From positions 124,001-188,000 of the forward strand of contig PYVY01000010.1 in the NCBI GenBank assembly GCA_003056425.1: 64,000 nucleotides of DNA. Reading direction: 5' to 3'. Position numbers and translations under genes: made by a program. The notes below the pieces were generated by a model. That model was not told the origin of the DNA. It saw nothing but the letters and a program-made list of their open reading frames with translations, and did no database searches. The stretch is from Alteromonas indica (GTDB lineage Bacteria > Pseudomonadota > Gammaproteobacteria > Enterobacterales > Alteromonadaceae). Numbering within the stretch: position 1 is the first letter of the stretch; every line of letters begins with the position of its first letter. Positions 56,355 to 64,000 of the stretch are shown here, one piece after another.

Positions 56355-56825
56355 ATGAACACCATTAGCAAAGGTCAGGCAATACTGGCTACCACCGGCT
56401 CAGGTCAACTTTTACTGCGCATTCCGGTGGGTATAATCTTCGCAGCCCACGGTGCGCAAAAGTTATTTGGCTGGTTTGGCGGATATGGCTTGGAGGGCAC
56501 CGCGCAGTGGATGGCTAGCATCGGGTTAGCGCCGGGGTTTTTAATGGCTTTGCTGGCCGCCAGCGCAGAATTTGTGGGGGGAATAGCATTAATTCTGGGC
56601 CTGGCAACCCGACCGGCAGCACTTATTACCGGGTTCACTATGGTGGTCGCGATAGGGGCGGTACACCTCGAAAATGGCTTGTTCATGAGCAACAACGGTT
56701 ATGAATTTGCCCTGGCGTTACTGGCCGCTAGCGCCGCCCTGACTGTGCAGGGGGCGGGCAGCTACTCGGTAGACGCCTATCTGGCTAAGCAACTGGCTAG
56801 CGCGGCGCAGCGCAAAACAGCATAA
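56355..56825 (+). CDS. DoxX family membrane protein
   Basis: The 156-residue protein has four membrane helices. The first contains R-I-P-V-G-I-I-F-A-A-H-G-A-Q-K-L-F-G-W-F-G-G-Y-G-L-E-G, the DoxX signature. DoxX proteins are linked to redox and thiol stress or quinone-type substrates, with function unsettled. It is divergent from the LysR pseudogene, the common LysR-doxX arrangement. Its regulation may now be altered by that loss. RBS AAGGG precedes the start at 56355. Confidence 0.92.
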   Translation: MNTISKGQAILATTGSGQLLLRIPVGIIFAAHGAQKLFGWFGGYGLEGTAQWMASIGLAPGFLMALLAASAEFVGGIALILGLATRPAALITGFTMVVAIGAVHLENGLFMSNNGYEFALALLAASAALTVQGAGSYSVDAYLAKQLASAAQRKTA

Positions 56826-56851
56826 AAAAACGGGTAGCGTTTGCTACCCGT
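56824..56851 (-). terminator. Terminator of the aldehyde oxidoreductase operon
   Basis: ACGGGTAGC and GCTACCCGT pair around GTTT; on the minus strand seven T residues follow. It lies just after the large-subunit stop. The plus strand lacks a T-run, so doxX is only weakly terminated here. Confidence 0.85.
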
Positions 56852-56882
56852 GGTCCGGTTTAACCTAGCGCCCTGACATTAT

Positions 56883-59102
56883 TTACAACCCAGCCATGAC
56901 TTTATCCGGCGTGATAGGAAAATCTCTTACTCTGACGCCGGTAGCATCAAATACCGCATTGGCGATGGCCGCACCAGAGCCGGTGATACCCAGCTCTCCA
57001 ATGCCTTTACTGCCAAGTTTGCAGGCCTTGTAGTCAGGCTCCTCAATAATGTCTAGCGAGAGTTCGCCGATATCGCGATTAACGGCAAAGTGATACTCGG
57101 CAAAATCACAGTTAACAAAGCTGCCATCACGGGGATCCTGCTGTAAATCTTCGAACAGGGCGTAACTGGTTCCCCACACCATGCCCCCTTTAAGCTGCGA
57201 ACCTGCGGTTTTGTGATTCAATATCCGCCCGGCCGAAAAGGCGCCGTGCTGACGAATGACCCTGACTTCACCGGTAACGGTGTCAACGCTGACTTCAGCA
57301 AAGTGTGCTGCGCAGCTATATTGGGCATACTTGTCATGATCCTCATCGGGTTTCACTTCTCCCTGTGCACTTAAGCTATCCTGCGCCGGTTCGCCGGCGT
57401 TGCGCAATAGCTCAGACAGGTTATGGGTTTGCTGGGTATCGCCTTCGCCAAAGCGTACTTGCTCGCCGTCAAACTGCACCAATTCGTTACCTTGAGCCAG
57501 ACCAGCCAACTCGCTTAACCGGGCAGCCAGAGCTTCACAGGCATTTAATACCGCAGTGCCGGAACTTGACGCCCCGAACGAGCCCCCCGAACCTGATGAG
57601 GCGGGAGAATCACTATCGCCAAGATCTATCGTAATACAGTGCGCAGGCACGCCAAAATGCTGCGCCACAATTTGGGTAAGAATAGTATAGGTGCCGGTGC
57701 CGATGTCGGTCATATCGGTATGCACCGTGAATTGCCCTTTGGAGTCTACGGTTATCTTGGCCTGGCTGGGTACAATAATATTCATTCGCATCCCCACCGA
57801 CACACCAAAGCCATTCTTTTTAGTGCCGCTTTGACGATACTGGCGATCTTCCCAGCCAAACGCCTTGGCACCTTCATCTAAACAGCGATCCAGGTTATTA
57901 GTGGAAAAGTCAGCGCCAGTCAGCGGATGCACCGGAGCGATGTTATTGCGCCGGAAGGTTACCGGATCCATATTGATAGCCCGACATAGCTCATCCACCG
58001 CCGATTCAAAAGCCAATGAGCCAATTGCATCACCCGGCGCCCGCACCGAATCAATCATGGGGGAGTCCACCACCTTAACCCGATGCTGACTGTCGATGGC
58101 GTTGGCTTTATAATTAATGCGGGCGGCAACCCCGGTCCCTTCGGCAAAGGCATAATCTTTGGCCATAGGCATGGAGCTATGGTGTTGCACCCCGTGTATG
58201 GCGCCGTCATCTGATGCGCTGAGAGCCATCTGTTGATGGCTCATTCCGCGGTGGGGCGCATTGTGAAACACCTGACGACGCGACATCGCTACTTTAACCG
58301 GCCGTTGCAATAGTAGACTGCCTATACATGCCAGTATTGCATCATTGTGAAGCCCTAACTTGGAGCCAAACCCGCCACCCACGTAGGGGCTTTTTACGCG
58401 AATTTTTTCAGCCGGCAGATTAAACGTAGAAGACAAACAGTCCACCGCGCTGGCCAGCACCTGCACACTGGAGTGAACAGTCAACGTATCGCCATCATAG
58501 TAGGCTATGCTGGTATGCGGCTCCATTGCGGCTGATACTTGATTTGGGGTGGTATAGTGTACGTCCAGTCGGGTACCGTTCGCCAATGCGCTATCGATAT
58601 CACCGGTTCCGGCATCTGCTTCATAACCGCCATCAATATCTTCGGGCACCACATCGGCTTCTTCCGGGGCCCGCAGTAAGCTGATGGGCCCTGGTTCGAT
58701 AGTATAGTCAATTAAGCGGGCCGCATAACGGGCTTGCTCTAGTGTATCGGCTACCACCAAGGCTATCGGGAACCCGGCATAACGGATACGTGTATCATTG
58801 AGCATGGCTCGACTTTGACCAAAACGGCCCATATCTTCGGGCTGGCCAAAAGGGGTCTGGTCGGGCGAGTTCTGGTAAGTTATTACCGCTTGCACCCCTT
58901 CCTGAGCTTGCGCTTTGCTGGTATCTATTTGGGTTAGGGTACCACTGGCAACTTTTGCCCCTAAAATCCAGCCTACCAACGTGGGGGCATCAAACAGGTT
59001 TTCCCCCGCATACCGGGCTTTCCCCTGTACTTTTAAATGGCCGTCTACCCGATTTGCCGGGTCACCAATATTGTAGCTATCAGAATAGGTCTTAGCGGAC
59101 AT
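56883..59102 (-). CDS. Molybdenum-dependent aldehyde oxidoreductase, large (Moco) subunit
   Basis: The 739-residue protein is the molybdopterin-binding subunit of a xanthine dehydrogenase-family enzyme, similar to PaoC. Start 59102 has AAGGAG at good spacing. Motifs: N-R-V-D-G-H-L-K-V-Q-G-K-A-R-Y at the start, G-G-G-F-G-S-K for Moco, T-D-I-G-T-G-T-Y-T-I-L and S-G-S-G-G-S-F-G-A-S, and the catalytic glutamate region G-S-K-G-I-G-E-L-G-I near the end. No Tat signal is visible. It overlaps the FAD subunit gene by 11 nt. Confidence 0.9.
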   Translation of the reverse strand: MSAKTYSDSYNIGDPANRVDGHLKVQGKARYAGENLFDAPTLVGWILGAKVASGTLTQIDTSKAQAQEGVQAVITYQNSPDQTPFGQPEDMGRFGQSRAMLNDTRIRYAGFPIALVVADTLEQARYAARLIDYTIEPGPISLLRAPEEADVVPEDIDGGYEADAGTGDIDSALANGTRLDVHYTTPNQVSAAMEPHTSIAYYDGDTLTVHSSVQVLASAVDCLSSTFNLPAEKIRVKSPYVGGGFGSKLGLHNDAILACIGSLLLQRPVKVAMSRRQVFHNAPHRGMSHQQMALSASDDGAIHGVQHHSSMPMAKDYAFAEGTGVAARINYKANAIDSQHRVKVVDSPMIDSVRAPGDAIGSLAFESAVDELCRAINMDPVTFRRNNIAPVHPLTGADFSTNNLDRCLDEGAKAFGWEDRQYRQSGTKKNGFGVSVGMRMNIIVPSQAKITVDSKGQFTVHTDMTDIGTGTYTILTQIVAQHFGVPAHCITIDLGDSDSPASSGSGGSFGASSSGTAVLNACEALAARLSELAGLAQGNELVQFDGEQVRFGEGDTQQTHNLSELLRNAGEPAQDSLSAQGEVKPDEDHDKYAQYSCAAHFAEVSVDTVTGEVRVIRQHGAFSAGRILNHKTAGSQLKGGMVWGTSYALFEDLQQDPRDGSFVNCDFAEYHFAVNRDIGELSLDIIEEPDYKACKLGSKGIGELGITGSGAAIANAVFDATGVRVRDFPITPDKVMAGL

Positions 59103-60114
59103 GGATAGCTCCTTCATGATCTGGATGTTGTTGTTGATGACTAGCGGCTTGGCCCAGCACATGAACTAAGGTGCGCTTTAACATCGGTATTTTAAAGTCA
59201 TTCCCGCCAGAGCCTTTCGCTGCGCTTAGCTCTACATCTGCTGCCTGACTAAACAATGCCTCTGTGGCACTTTTACCGCGTAAATAATCTTCGGCAGATT
59301 TAGCATGCCAGGGGCGGCTGCCCACTCCGCCAAAAGCCAGATTGATATTTTCGATAATGCCGTCTTTTACGTGCATGGCACACGCTACTGAAACCAGCGC
59401 AAAGGCATAAGATGAACGGTCGCGGACTTTCTGGTAAATCTGCGTGCCCCGCGCGGTTTTATTGATACTCACCGCCGTAATCAACTCATCGGCACCCAAC
59501 TGGGTTTCAATATGTGGCGTATCGCCAGGTAATGTGTATAGCTCCCGAACCGGAATATGGCGCACCTCGCCAGCAGCGTTCATGGTATGCACAGTGGCAT
59601 CCAGTGCGGTCATAGCGGTGGCCATATCCGAAGGATGCGACGCAATGCAGTGCTCTGAGGTACCCAGCACAGCGTGAATCCGGTTAAAGCCATCCAGTGC
59701 GGCACAGCCCGAACCCGGCTCGCGTTTGTTGCAGGCTTTTGTGGTGTCGTAAAAGTAGTAGCACCGGGTTCGCTGCAATAAGTTACCGCCCGTGGTAGCA
59801 CGATTACGCAGCTGCACGGTAGCGCCCGCCAGCAATGCTTGAGAAAGCAGCGACAACGTCGGCTGCCGGTAGGCAAAGTCGGCTAATTCGGTATTCGTTA
59901 CCAACGCCCCTATGGTGACTTTGTGGTCCGATTCACTGATTTGATGGGCTTCCTGCCAACCGGATAAGTCCACAATCTGATCAGGCTCTTCTATTTGATG
60001 TTTCATCAAGTCCACCAGATTGGTGCCGCCGGCCAAAAACCGTGAATGCTCAAAACTGGCTACTTTGCTGAGGTCTTGTTTATCCTGTAATGAAAATACT
60101 GAGAAAGGTTTCAT
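59092..60114 (-). CDS. Aldehyde oxidoreductase, FAD-binding (and 4Fe-4S) subunit
   Basis: The 340-residue protein is the FAD-binding subunit. The N-terminal FAD domain has F-L-A-G-G-T-N-L-V-D-L-M-K and A-T-T-G-G-N-L-L-Q-R-T-R-C-Y-Y-F-Y-D. The segment K-A-C-N-K-R-E-P-G-S-G-C-A-A-L-D-G supplies cysteines that, with the preceding R-T-R-C, match the extra 4Fe-4S cluster described for PaoB. This places the enzyme near the PaoABC type rather than classic xanthine dehydrogenases. It shares bases with both flanking genes. Confidence 0.9.
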   Translation of the reverse strand: MKPFSVFSLQDKQDLSKVASFEHSRFLAGGTNLVDLMKHQIEEPDQIVDLSGWQEAHQISESDHKVTIGALVTNTELADFAYRQPTLSLLSQALLAGATVQLRNRATTGGNLLQRTRCYYFYDTTKACNKREPGSGCAALDGFNRIHAVLGTSEHCIASHPSDMATAMTALDATVHTMNAAGEVRHIPVRELYTLPGDTPHIETQLGADELITAVSINKTARGTQIYQKVRDRSSYAFALVSVACAMHVKDGIIENINLAFGGVGSRPWHAKSAEDYLRGKSATEALFSQAADVELSAAKGSGGNDFKIPMLKRTLVHVLGQAASHQQQHPDHEGAIHVR

Positions 60115-60611
60115 TATGCCTCCTGTTCATCGGTACAGATGCTGACGGCATCGATGATGTGGGGGTATGCACCGCAGCGACACAAATTGCCACTTAAGCG
60201 TTCTTTAACGTCTTCTGTTTTTGTGTAATCAGGGTCAAACCACAGGGTGCTGGGGCGGTTTTTTTCTAACTCGCTTTTAAGCGCTACCCCAGAGCAAATC
60301 TGGCCGCTGGTGCAAAAGCCACACTGAAAGGCGTCGTTGTCGATAAAGGCTTGTTGCAGAGGATGTAATTCGTCGTCGCTGGCTAATCCTTCAATGGTCA
60401 CAATGGATTTTCCCGCCAGTTGGAAGGTCAGCAGCAAGCAGGCATTCATGCGTTCGCCGTCCACCAGTACGGTACATGCGCCGCACTGGCCGTGGTCACA
60501 GCCTTTTTTCGCGCCAAACAGCTGTAAGTGCTGGTGCATAAAATCGAGTAAGGTGGTCCGCGGGTCTTGCGGAAGGCCATGAGTCTGGCCATTAATTGTG
60601 ATACTGGACAT
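60114..60611 (-). CDS. Aldehyde oxidoreductase, 2Fe-2S subunit
   Basis: The 165-residue protein carries two 2Fe-2S clusters. The plant-type cluster is K-K-G-C-D-H-G-Q-C-G-A-C-T-V-L with a later C in N-A-C-L-L. The second is F-Q-C-G-F-C-T-S-G-Q and N-L-C-R-C-G-A-Y. It has no twin-arginine signal, unlike PaoA of E. coli, so it may remain cytoplasmic. It is first in the operon, with an inverted repeat upstream. Confidence 0.92.
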   Translation of the reverse strand: MSSITINGQTHGLPQDPRTTLLDFMHQHLQLFGAKKGCDHGQCGACTVLVDGERMNACLLLTFQLAGKSIVTIEGLASDDELHPLQQAFIDNDAFQCGFCTSGQICSGVALKSELEKNRPSTLWFDPDYTKTEDVKERLSGNLCRCGAYPHIIDAVSICTDEQEA

Positions 60612-60698
60612 GCCTGTTTCCTTTTAGGGGTTGCAGATACTGGCCAGCGTTATGCGAAAAGGCGCGGGCAGCATCAAATACTTAGGTTGCACGGTTTT

Positions 60699-60728
60699 AC
60701 ACCTAAAGACTGCCCTACGTTTAGGTGT
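60699..60728. promoter_or_regulatory. Inverted repeat, candidate operator of the aldehyde oxidoreductase operon
   Basis: ACACCTAAA and its exact complement TTTAGGTGT are separated by 12 nt. It lies about 90 nt upstream of the 2Fe-2S subunit gene. The size and spacing fit a dimeric regulator site, possibly LysR or another family; a transcript hairpin is also possible. The rest of the 60612-60848 gap has no gene. Confidence 0.5.
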
Positions 60729-60848
60729 GTCTGTAAAAGCGCAATGTGGTGAGGGGCTTTCACAGGTGGTGTTGTAGCTCATACGCAGGATCGGGCGGTT
60801 GGTTTAAAATTGCCTTGGGAAATAAGTAAAAAGCCTGCTGACAGAAAT

Positions 60849-60877
60849 AAAAAAACGCCGGCAGAACGCCGGCGTTT
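60849..60877 (-). terminator. Terminator of the M28 peptidase gene
   Basis: AAACGCCGGC and GCCGGCGTTT pair around AGAAC; seven T residues follow on the minus strand. It lies 25 nt after the peptidase stop. Confidence 0.9.
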
Positions 60878-60901
60878 GGGTAGGGTTACCGAGCTAAAAA
60901 A

Positions 60902-62506
60902 CTAGTGCCCAGCCGGTGTTTTCTGATTCGCGCGTTTTTGTTTAAACTCAGACTGGCTGGTCCATTGCGGCCATTGCTCTTGCCCCGCCAATGTCTGCAT
61001 TAGCTCGCCAATCAACGCCAAATCCTGTTTTACGCCGCCCAATGACCAGGACGCAAAATAGTCATCGCCACTTTTATGATAGCGGTTGACGATAAAATCA
61101 GGGTCGGTGTCGCCCAGGCTCATAAACAGATAAGCCGGTACCCCCTCTCTGGCGAGGGCAAAATGGTCAGAGCGGAAAAACAACCCATTCTGTGGACGCG
61201 GATCTTGTTTGACTGAACGCCCTTGTGCTTTAGCAATGCTGGCAACGGTGTCTTCAAGTGTGCTCAGCCCCTCGCCGTATTGCAGGGTGTAGTCCACGGC
61301 ATCGTTGACGTTCATGCCATCAATGTTTAAAAAAGCCACTAGTTGGTCGGCAGGCACTGGCGGGTTTTGGGCAAAATGCTTGGCGCCCAGCAAGCCGGTT
61401 TCTTCAGCAGTAAACGCACTGAACACAGTGGTTCGGCGTAACGGTGTTTGTTGCTGTTGGTTAGCAAACTGCTGGGCAAGGGCGAGCACTCCAGCTACCC
61501 CCGAAGCATTATCTACGGCCCCGTTTAATACCACTTCTTTACCGTTTTCCAGCGCTTTCCCTAAATGGTCCCAGTGTGCATGCAGTACTACCCATTCGTC
61601 GGGTGCTTCACTGCCCGGTAGCAGAGCAGCCACATTGCGCGAGGTTTTCTTCTCAATAGTATTGCGGAGTGTCAGATTGACAGGCTGGTTTAGCGGTATG
61701 GCTTTGAAGCCCGGCTCGGCTGCTGCTTTTTTCGCCTTGCGATAATCCATACCGGCGGCAGCGAATATCTGCTCGGCAGCTCGTAAATGAAGCCAACCCA
61801 TCACCCCTATCTGGTCCTGGTTGTTATGTTGGTCAATAAGCGTAAATTTTGTATTTGTGTTGGAGTTTTGAATAACCCCCCAACCATAACCTGCCGGCAT
61901 GGTTTCATGGACAATAAAAACCGCTTTCGCGCCTTGTCTGGCGGCTTCTTCATACTTATAGGTCCAGCGGCCATAATAGGTCATGGCATTGCCATTAAAC
62001 AGGGTGTTGTCTTTCGCTGCAAAGCCGGGATCATTTACCAGTACAATAACGGTTTTGCCGGTGACATCGATATTGGCATAATCATTCCAATCGTACTCGG
62101 GGGCGTTAATACCGTAGCCGGCAAACACGACCTCATCGTTTTGTAATGCGACGGTTTTAGCTATTTGCTGGGTCCGGGCAGTAAACTCACTGCCGTTGGC
62201 AAAAGACAGTTTCCCTATCTTTAGGGTCATCGACTGGTCGGCCGTAATCTGAGCCAGGGGTACAGGCTGTACGTAACTGTCACCGAAAGCAGGCTGCAAA
62301 CCCATGGATTTAAACCGTTTGGTTAAGTAAGCGATGGTCTTATCTTCGCCAGCCCCTAGCGGAGCCCGGCCTTCAAACGCATCGCTGGCCAGGGTTTTAA
62401 CATCTTCACGGTATTGGTCAAGGTTGACATCTTGCCCCACCGCAGGGTCGGCCTGCACCTGTGCGCTTAACAAAAGCGCCAAGGTAGTGAAAGTACGTAG
62501 TAACAT
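60902..62506 (-). CDS. M28-family zinc aminopeptidase with PA domain
   Basis: The 534-residue exported enzyme starts at 62506, giving a signal peptide (L-L-R-T-F-T-T-L-A-L-L-L-S-A-Q-V-Q-A). A PA domain lies around residues 130-230. The M28 catalytic domain has zinc ligands in H-A-H-W-D-H-L-G, D-N-A-S-G-V-A-G, the catalytic E-E-T-G-L-L-G, N-I-D-G and S-D-H-F-A-L. It probably removes N-terminal residues from peptides in the periplasm or outside, where the T2SS might export it. The longer frame adds 21 non-signal residues. Confidence 0.92.
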   Translation of the reverse strand: MLLRTFTTLALLLSAQVQADPAVGQDVNLDQYREDVKTLASDAFEGRAPLGAGEDKTIAYLTKRFKSMGLQPAFGDSYVQPVPLAQITADQSMTLKIGKLSFANGSEFTARTQQIAKTVALQNDEVVFAGYGINAPEYDWNDYANIDVTGKTVIVLVNDPGFAAKDNTLFNGNAMTYYGRWTYKYEEAARQGAKAVFIVHETMPAGYGWGVIQNSNTNTKFTLIDQHNNQDQIGVMGWLHLRAAEQIFAAAGMDYRKAKKAAAEPGFKAIPLNQPVNLTLRNTIEKKTSRNVAALLPGSEAPDEWVVLHAHWDHLGKALENGKEVVLNGAVDNASGVAGVLALAQQFANQQQQTPLRRTTVFSAFTAEETGLLGAKHFAQNPPVPADQLVAFLNIDGMNVNDAVDYTLQYGEGLSTLEDTVASIAKAQGRSVKQDPRPQNGLFFRSDHFALAREGVPAYLFMSLGDTDPDFIVNRYHKSGDDYFASWSLGGVKQDLALIGELMQTLAGQEQWPQWTSQSEFKQKRANQKTPAGH

Positions 62507-62815
62507 AGTGAAGTCCGTTATTATTGAATTATGCCGCCTAGCCTTGCGCACTTTAGGGGAAGAAATCAACTTTCAATTTTCCCCAAAGCCGCCCAATACT
62601 GCTTTTTACAAGATTAATTTTGTGCCATGCGGTTTAAATTAGCCCCCTTGCTAGGTAAGCTGAACACTACTATCTACCACTACCTGTAAAGGAATTGGTC
62701 CTGATACGATAAAGTCATAGCGAAGTCATTGTGCATCGCTATAATACGCGCAAATTGTTTATCTATGGCCCGGGCTGTATGCCTGCAGCCGGCCTTAACT
62801 ACTGGAGTGGCAGCC
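62507..62815. other. Divergent intergenic region between M28 peptidase and speA
   Basis: This 309-nt region should contain both divergent promoters. No other gene is seen; small open frames here overlap speA or lack ribosome sites. Confidence 0.55.
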
Positions 62816-64000
62816 TTGTCTGAGTGGAGCATCGAAGAAGCTGAAAAGCTATATGGCGTATCGCGTTGGGGAGGAGGGTATTTTGAAATAGGCGAAAATG
62901 GCAATGTTCATGTTACGCCCGTGCCTTCCGACAAAAGTATCCGCATTGATTTTCAGGCCCTGATTAATGAAATCCGCGAAGAGGGTGTGCAGTTCCCGGT
63001 AGTGGTGCGTTTTCATGATGTGCTGCGTTCGCAAGTTGCCAGCTTAAATACCATTTTCCGTGACACCATTGAAGAAGCTGAATTCAACGGCCAGTATCAG
63101 GGGGTTTACCCCATTAAAGTTAACCAGATGCGTGAGGTGGTAGAAGAGATTGTCGATGCAGGCGAACCCTTCAACTATGGTTTGGAAGCTGGCTCGAAGG
63201 CGGAGCTCATCACCGCCTTGGCATTAAATACCAATGAAAATTCCCTGACCATTTTAAACGGCTACAAAGACGATGAGTTTATGCGTTTGGCGCTGTTAGG
63301 GCGTAAGCTTGGCCGTAAAATGGTAGTGGTGGTGGAAAAATACACCGAACTATTGCTATTGGTGAAGGTAGCGAAAGAACTTAACGTTGACCCGATTATT
63401 GGCGTACGCGCTAAAATGACCGTGAAAGGCCGCGGGAAGTGGGAAGGTTCAGGGGGCGAACGCGCAAAGTTTGGGCTGACTATTGCTGAAATTATCAAAA
63501 CAGCGCGTTATCTGGAAGAAAACAATATGGGCCACTGCCTGAAGTTGTTGCACTTTCATATTGGTAGCCAGCTTACCGACATTCGGGCGGTGAAAGAGGC
63601 GATCAGCGAAGGCGCGCGAATTTACGCTGATCTACATAAAATGGGCTTTGCCCTGGATTATGTTGATGTGGGCGGTGGCTTAGGCATCGATTACGATGGC
63701 AGTGCCTCTACCAACGAGTCTTCGCGCAATTACAACATGCAGGAATACGTGGCAGATGTTGTGTATGGCATGAAAGAGGTGTGCGATCTGGAAAAGGTTC
63801 CGCATCCTAACCTGGTGAGTGAAAGTGGTCGGGCGATTACCGCTCATCATAGCTGCGTAGTGACAGAAATTGTGGGCGAAATTCGCTCAAATAGTGCAGA
63901 AATCGATACCTCCGCCAAAGAAAATGAGCATGTGTTTGTGAAAAACATCCGCGAGTTGGAAGACTATTTCGACGAGCAAACCAGCATGCAGGAAGTATAC
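62816..64000 (+). CDS. speA: Biosynthetic arginine decarboxylase, N-terminal part
   Basis: SpeA converts arginine to agmatine for polyamine synthesis. About 395 residues are present; the gene is cut by the right edge (family length is about 630). I start at TTG 62816 because GGAG lies eight bases upstream and the product begins M-S-E-W-S-I-E-E-A-E-K-L-Y-G-V. Possible starts at GTG 62807 or ATG 62765 have poor sites. V-Y-P-I-K-V-N-Q holds the pyridoxal phosphate lysine, and L-H-F-H-I-G-S-Q and D-V-G-G-G-L-G-I-D-Y-D-G follow. Confidence 0.95.
   Translation, partial: MSEWSIEEAEKLYGVSRWGGGYFEIGENGNVHVTPVPSDKSIRIDFQALINEIREEGVQFPVVVRFHDVLRSQVASLNTIFRDTIEEAEFNGQYQGVYPIKVNQMREVVEEIVDAGEPFNYGLEAGSKAELITALALNTNENSLTILNGYKDDEFMRLALLGRKLGRKMVVVVEKYTELLLLVKVAKELNVDPIIGVRAKMTVKGRGKWEGSGGERAKFGLTIAEIIKTARYLEENNMGHCLKLLHFHIGSQLTDIRAVKEAISEGARIYADLHKMGFALDYVDVGGGLGIDYDGSASTNESSRNYNMQEYVADVVYGMKEVCDLEKVPHPNLVSESGRAITAHHSCVVTEIVGEIRSNSAEIDTSAKENEHVFVKNIRELEDYFDEQTSMQEVY

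Overview
The window looks like chromosome of a marine gammaproteobacterium of the order Alteromonadales (Alteromonas/Salinimonas-like). This rests on gene content and protein resemblance: a complete gsp cluster next to hslR-hslO, purH and purD separated by a methyltransferase gene, dusB-fis, NhaD next to OmpR/EnvZ, a TIGR03643-type protein and a TTG-started speA. Base composition looks moderate (not computed). I see no rRNA, tRNA, CRISPR array, insertion sequence, phage gene or plasmid function. The window is mostly housekeeping with several accessory islets.

Layout. 1-10752 (minus): type II secretion operon gspC-D-E-F-G-H-I-J-K-L-M-N, with gspN running off the left edge. 10812-12145 (plus): hslR and hslO, stress factors. 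12386-17460: an aldehyde/electrophile-handling islet with a glyoxalase-fold protein, two LysR regulators, an YqjM-class old yellow enzyme and a YqhD-like aldehyde reductase. 17443-24952: a beta-lactamase-fold serine hydrolase with TPR-like tail, an MFS transporter, EnvZ/OmpR, NhaD antiporter and a phosphoribulokinase-type kinase. 25185-31578 (minus): purD, an exported methyltransferase, purH, fis, dusB and prmA. 31733-38952: an extracytoplasmic solute-binding protein, a lipoprotein amidase, a Tat-exported HiPIP, a flavin reductase coupled to a CPXCG protein, a small HNH protein, a FAN1-like VRR-NUC nuclease fused to a DnaQ-type exonuclease, and a TIGR03643 protein. 39244-45936 (minus): an unknown outer-membrane barrel candidate, accC-accB-aroQ, an M23 peptidase, dsbD and cutA. 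46111-48822 (plus): fxsA and groES-groEL with a near-consensus sigma-32 promoter. 49708-55500 (plus): a CsgG/DUF4810/DUF799 three-lipoprotein operon, a 1189-residue FG-GAP lipoprotein and a PpiC parvulin. 55509-62506: a LysR pseudogene divergent from doxX, a PaoABC-like molybdenum aldehyde oxidoreductase operon and an M28 peptidase. From 62816 (plus): speA, cut by the right edge.

How the genes work together. Envelope and secretion functions dominate: T2SS, DsbD, M23 and M28 peptidases, lipoproteins, PpiC. Two separate sets deal with reactive carbonyls: OYE, YqhD-like reductase and glyoxalase in one, a molybdo-flavoenzyme aldehyde oxidase plus DoxX in the other. Sodium and osmotic adaptation is represented by NhaD next to OmpR/EnvZ.

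Most worth a second look: the FAN1-DnaQ fusion nuclease; a terminator-ended minus-strand segment at about 40241-40375 that could be a small RNA or an attenuating leader of the outer-membrane gene; a LysR gene broken by a precise-looking deletion; an inverted-repeat operator candidate before the aldehyde oxidoreductase; and an 0.8 kb gene-free stretch before the lipoprotein operon. I did not find a convincing entirely new multi-gene system.
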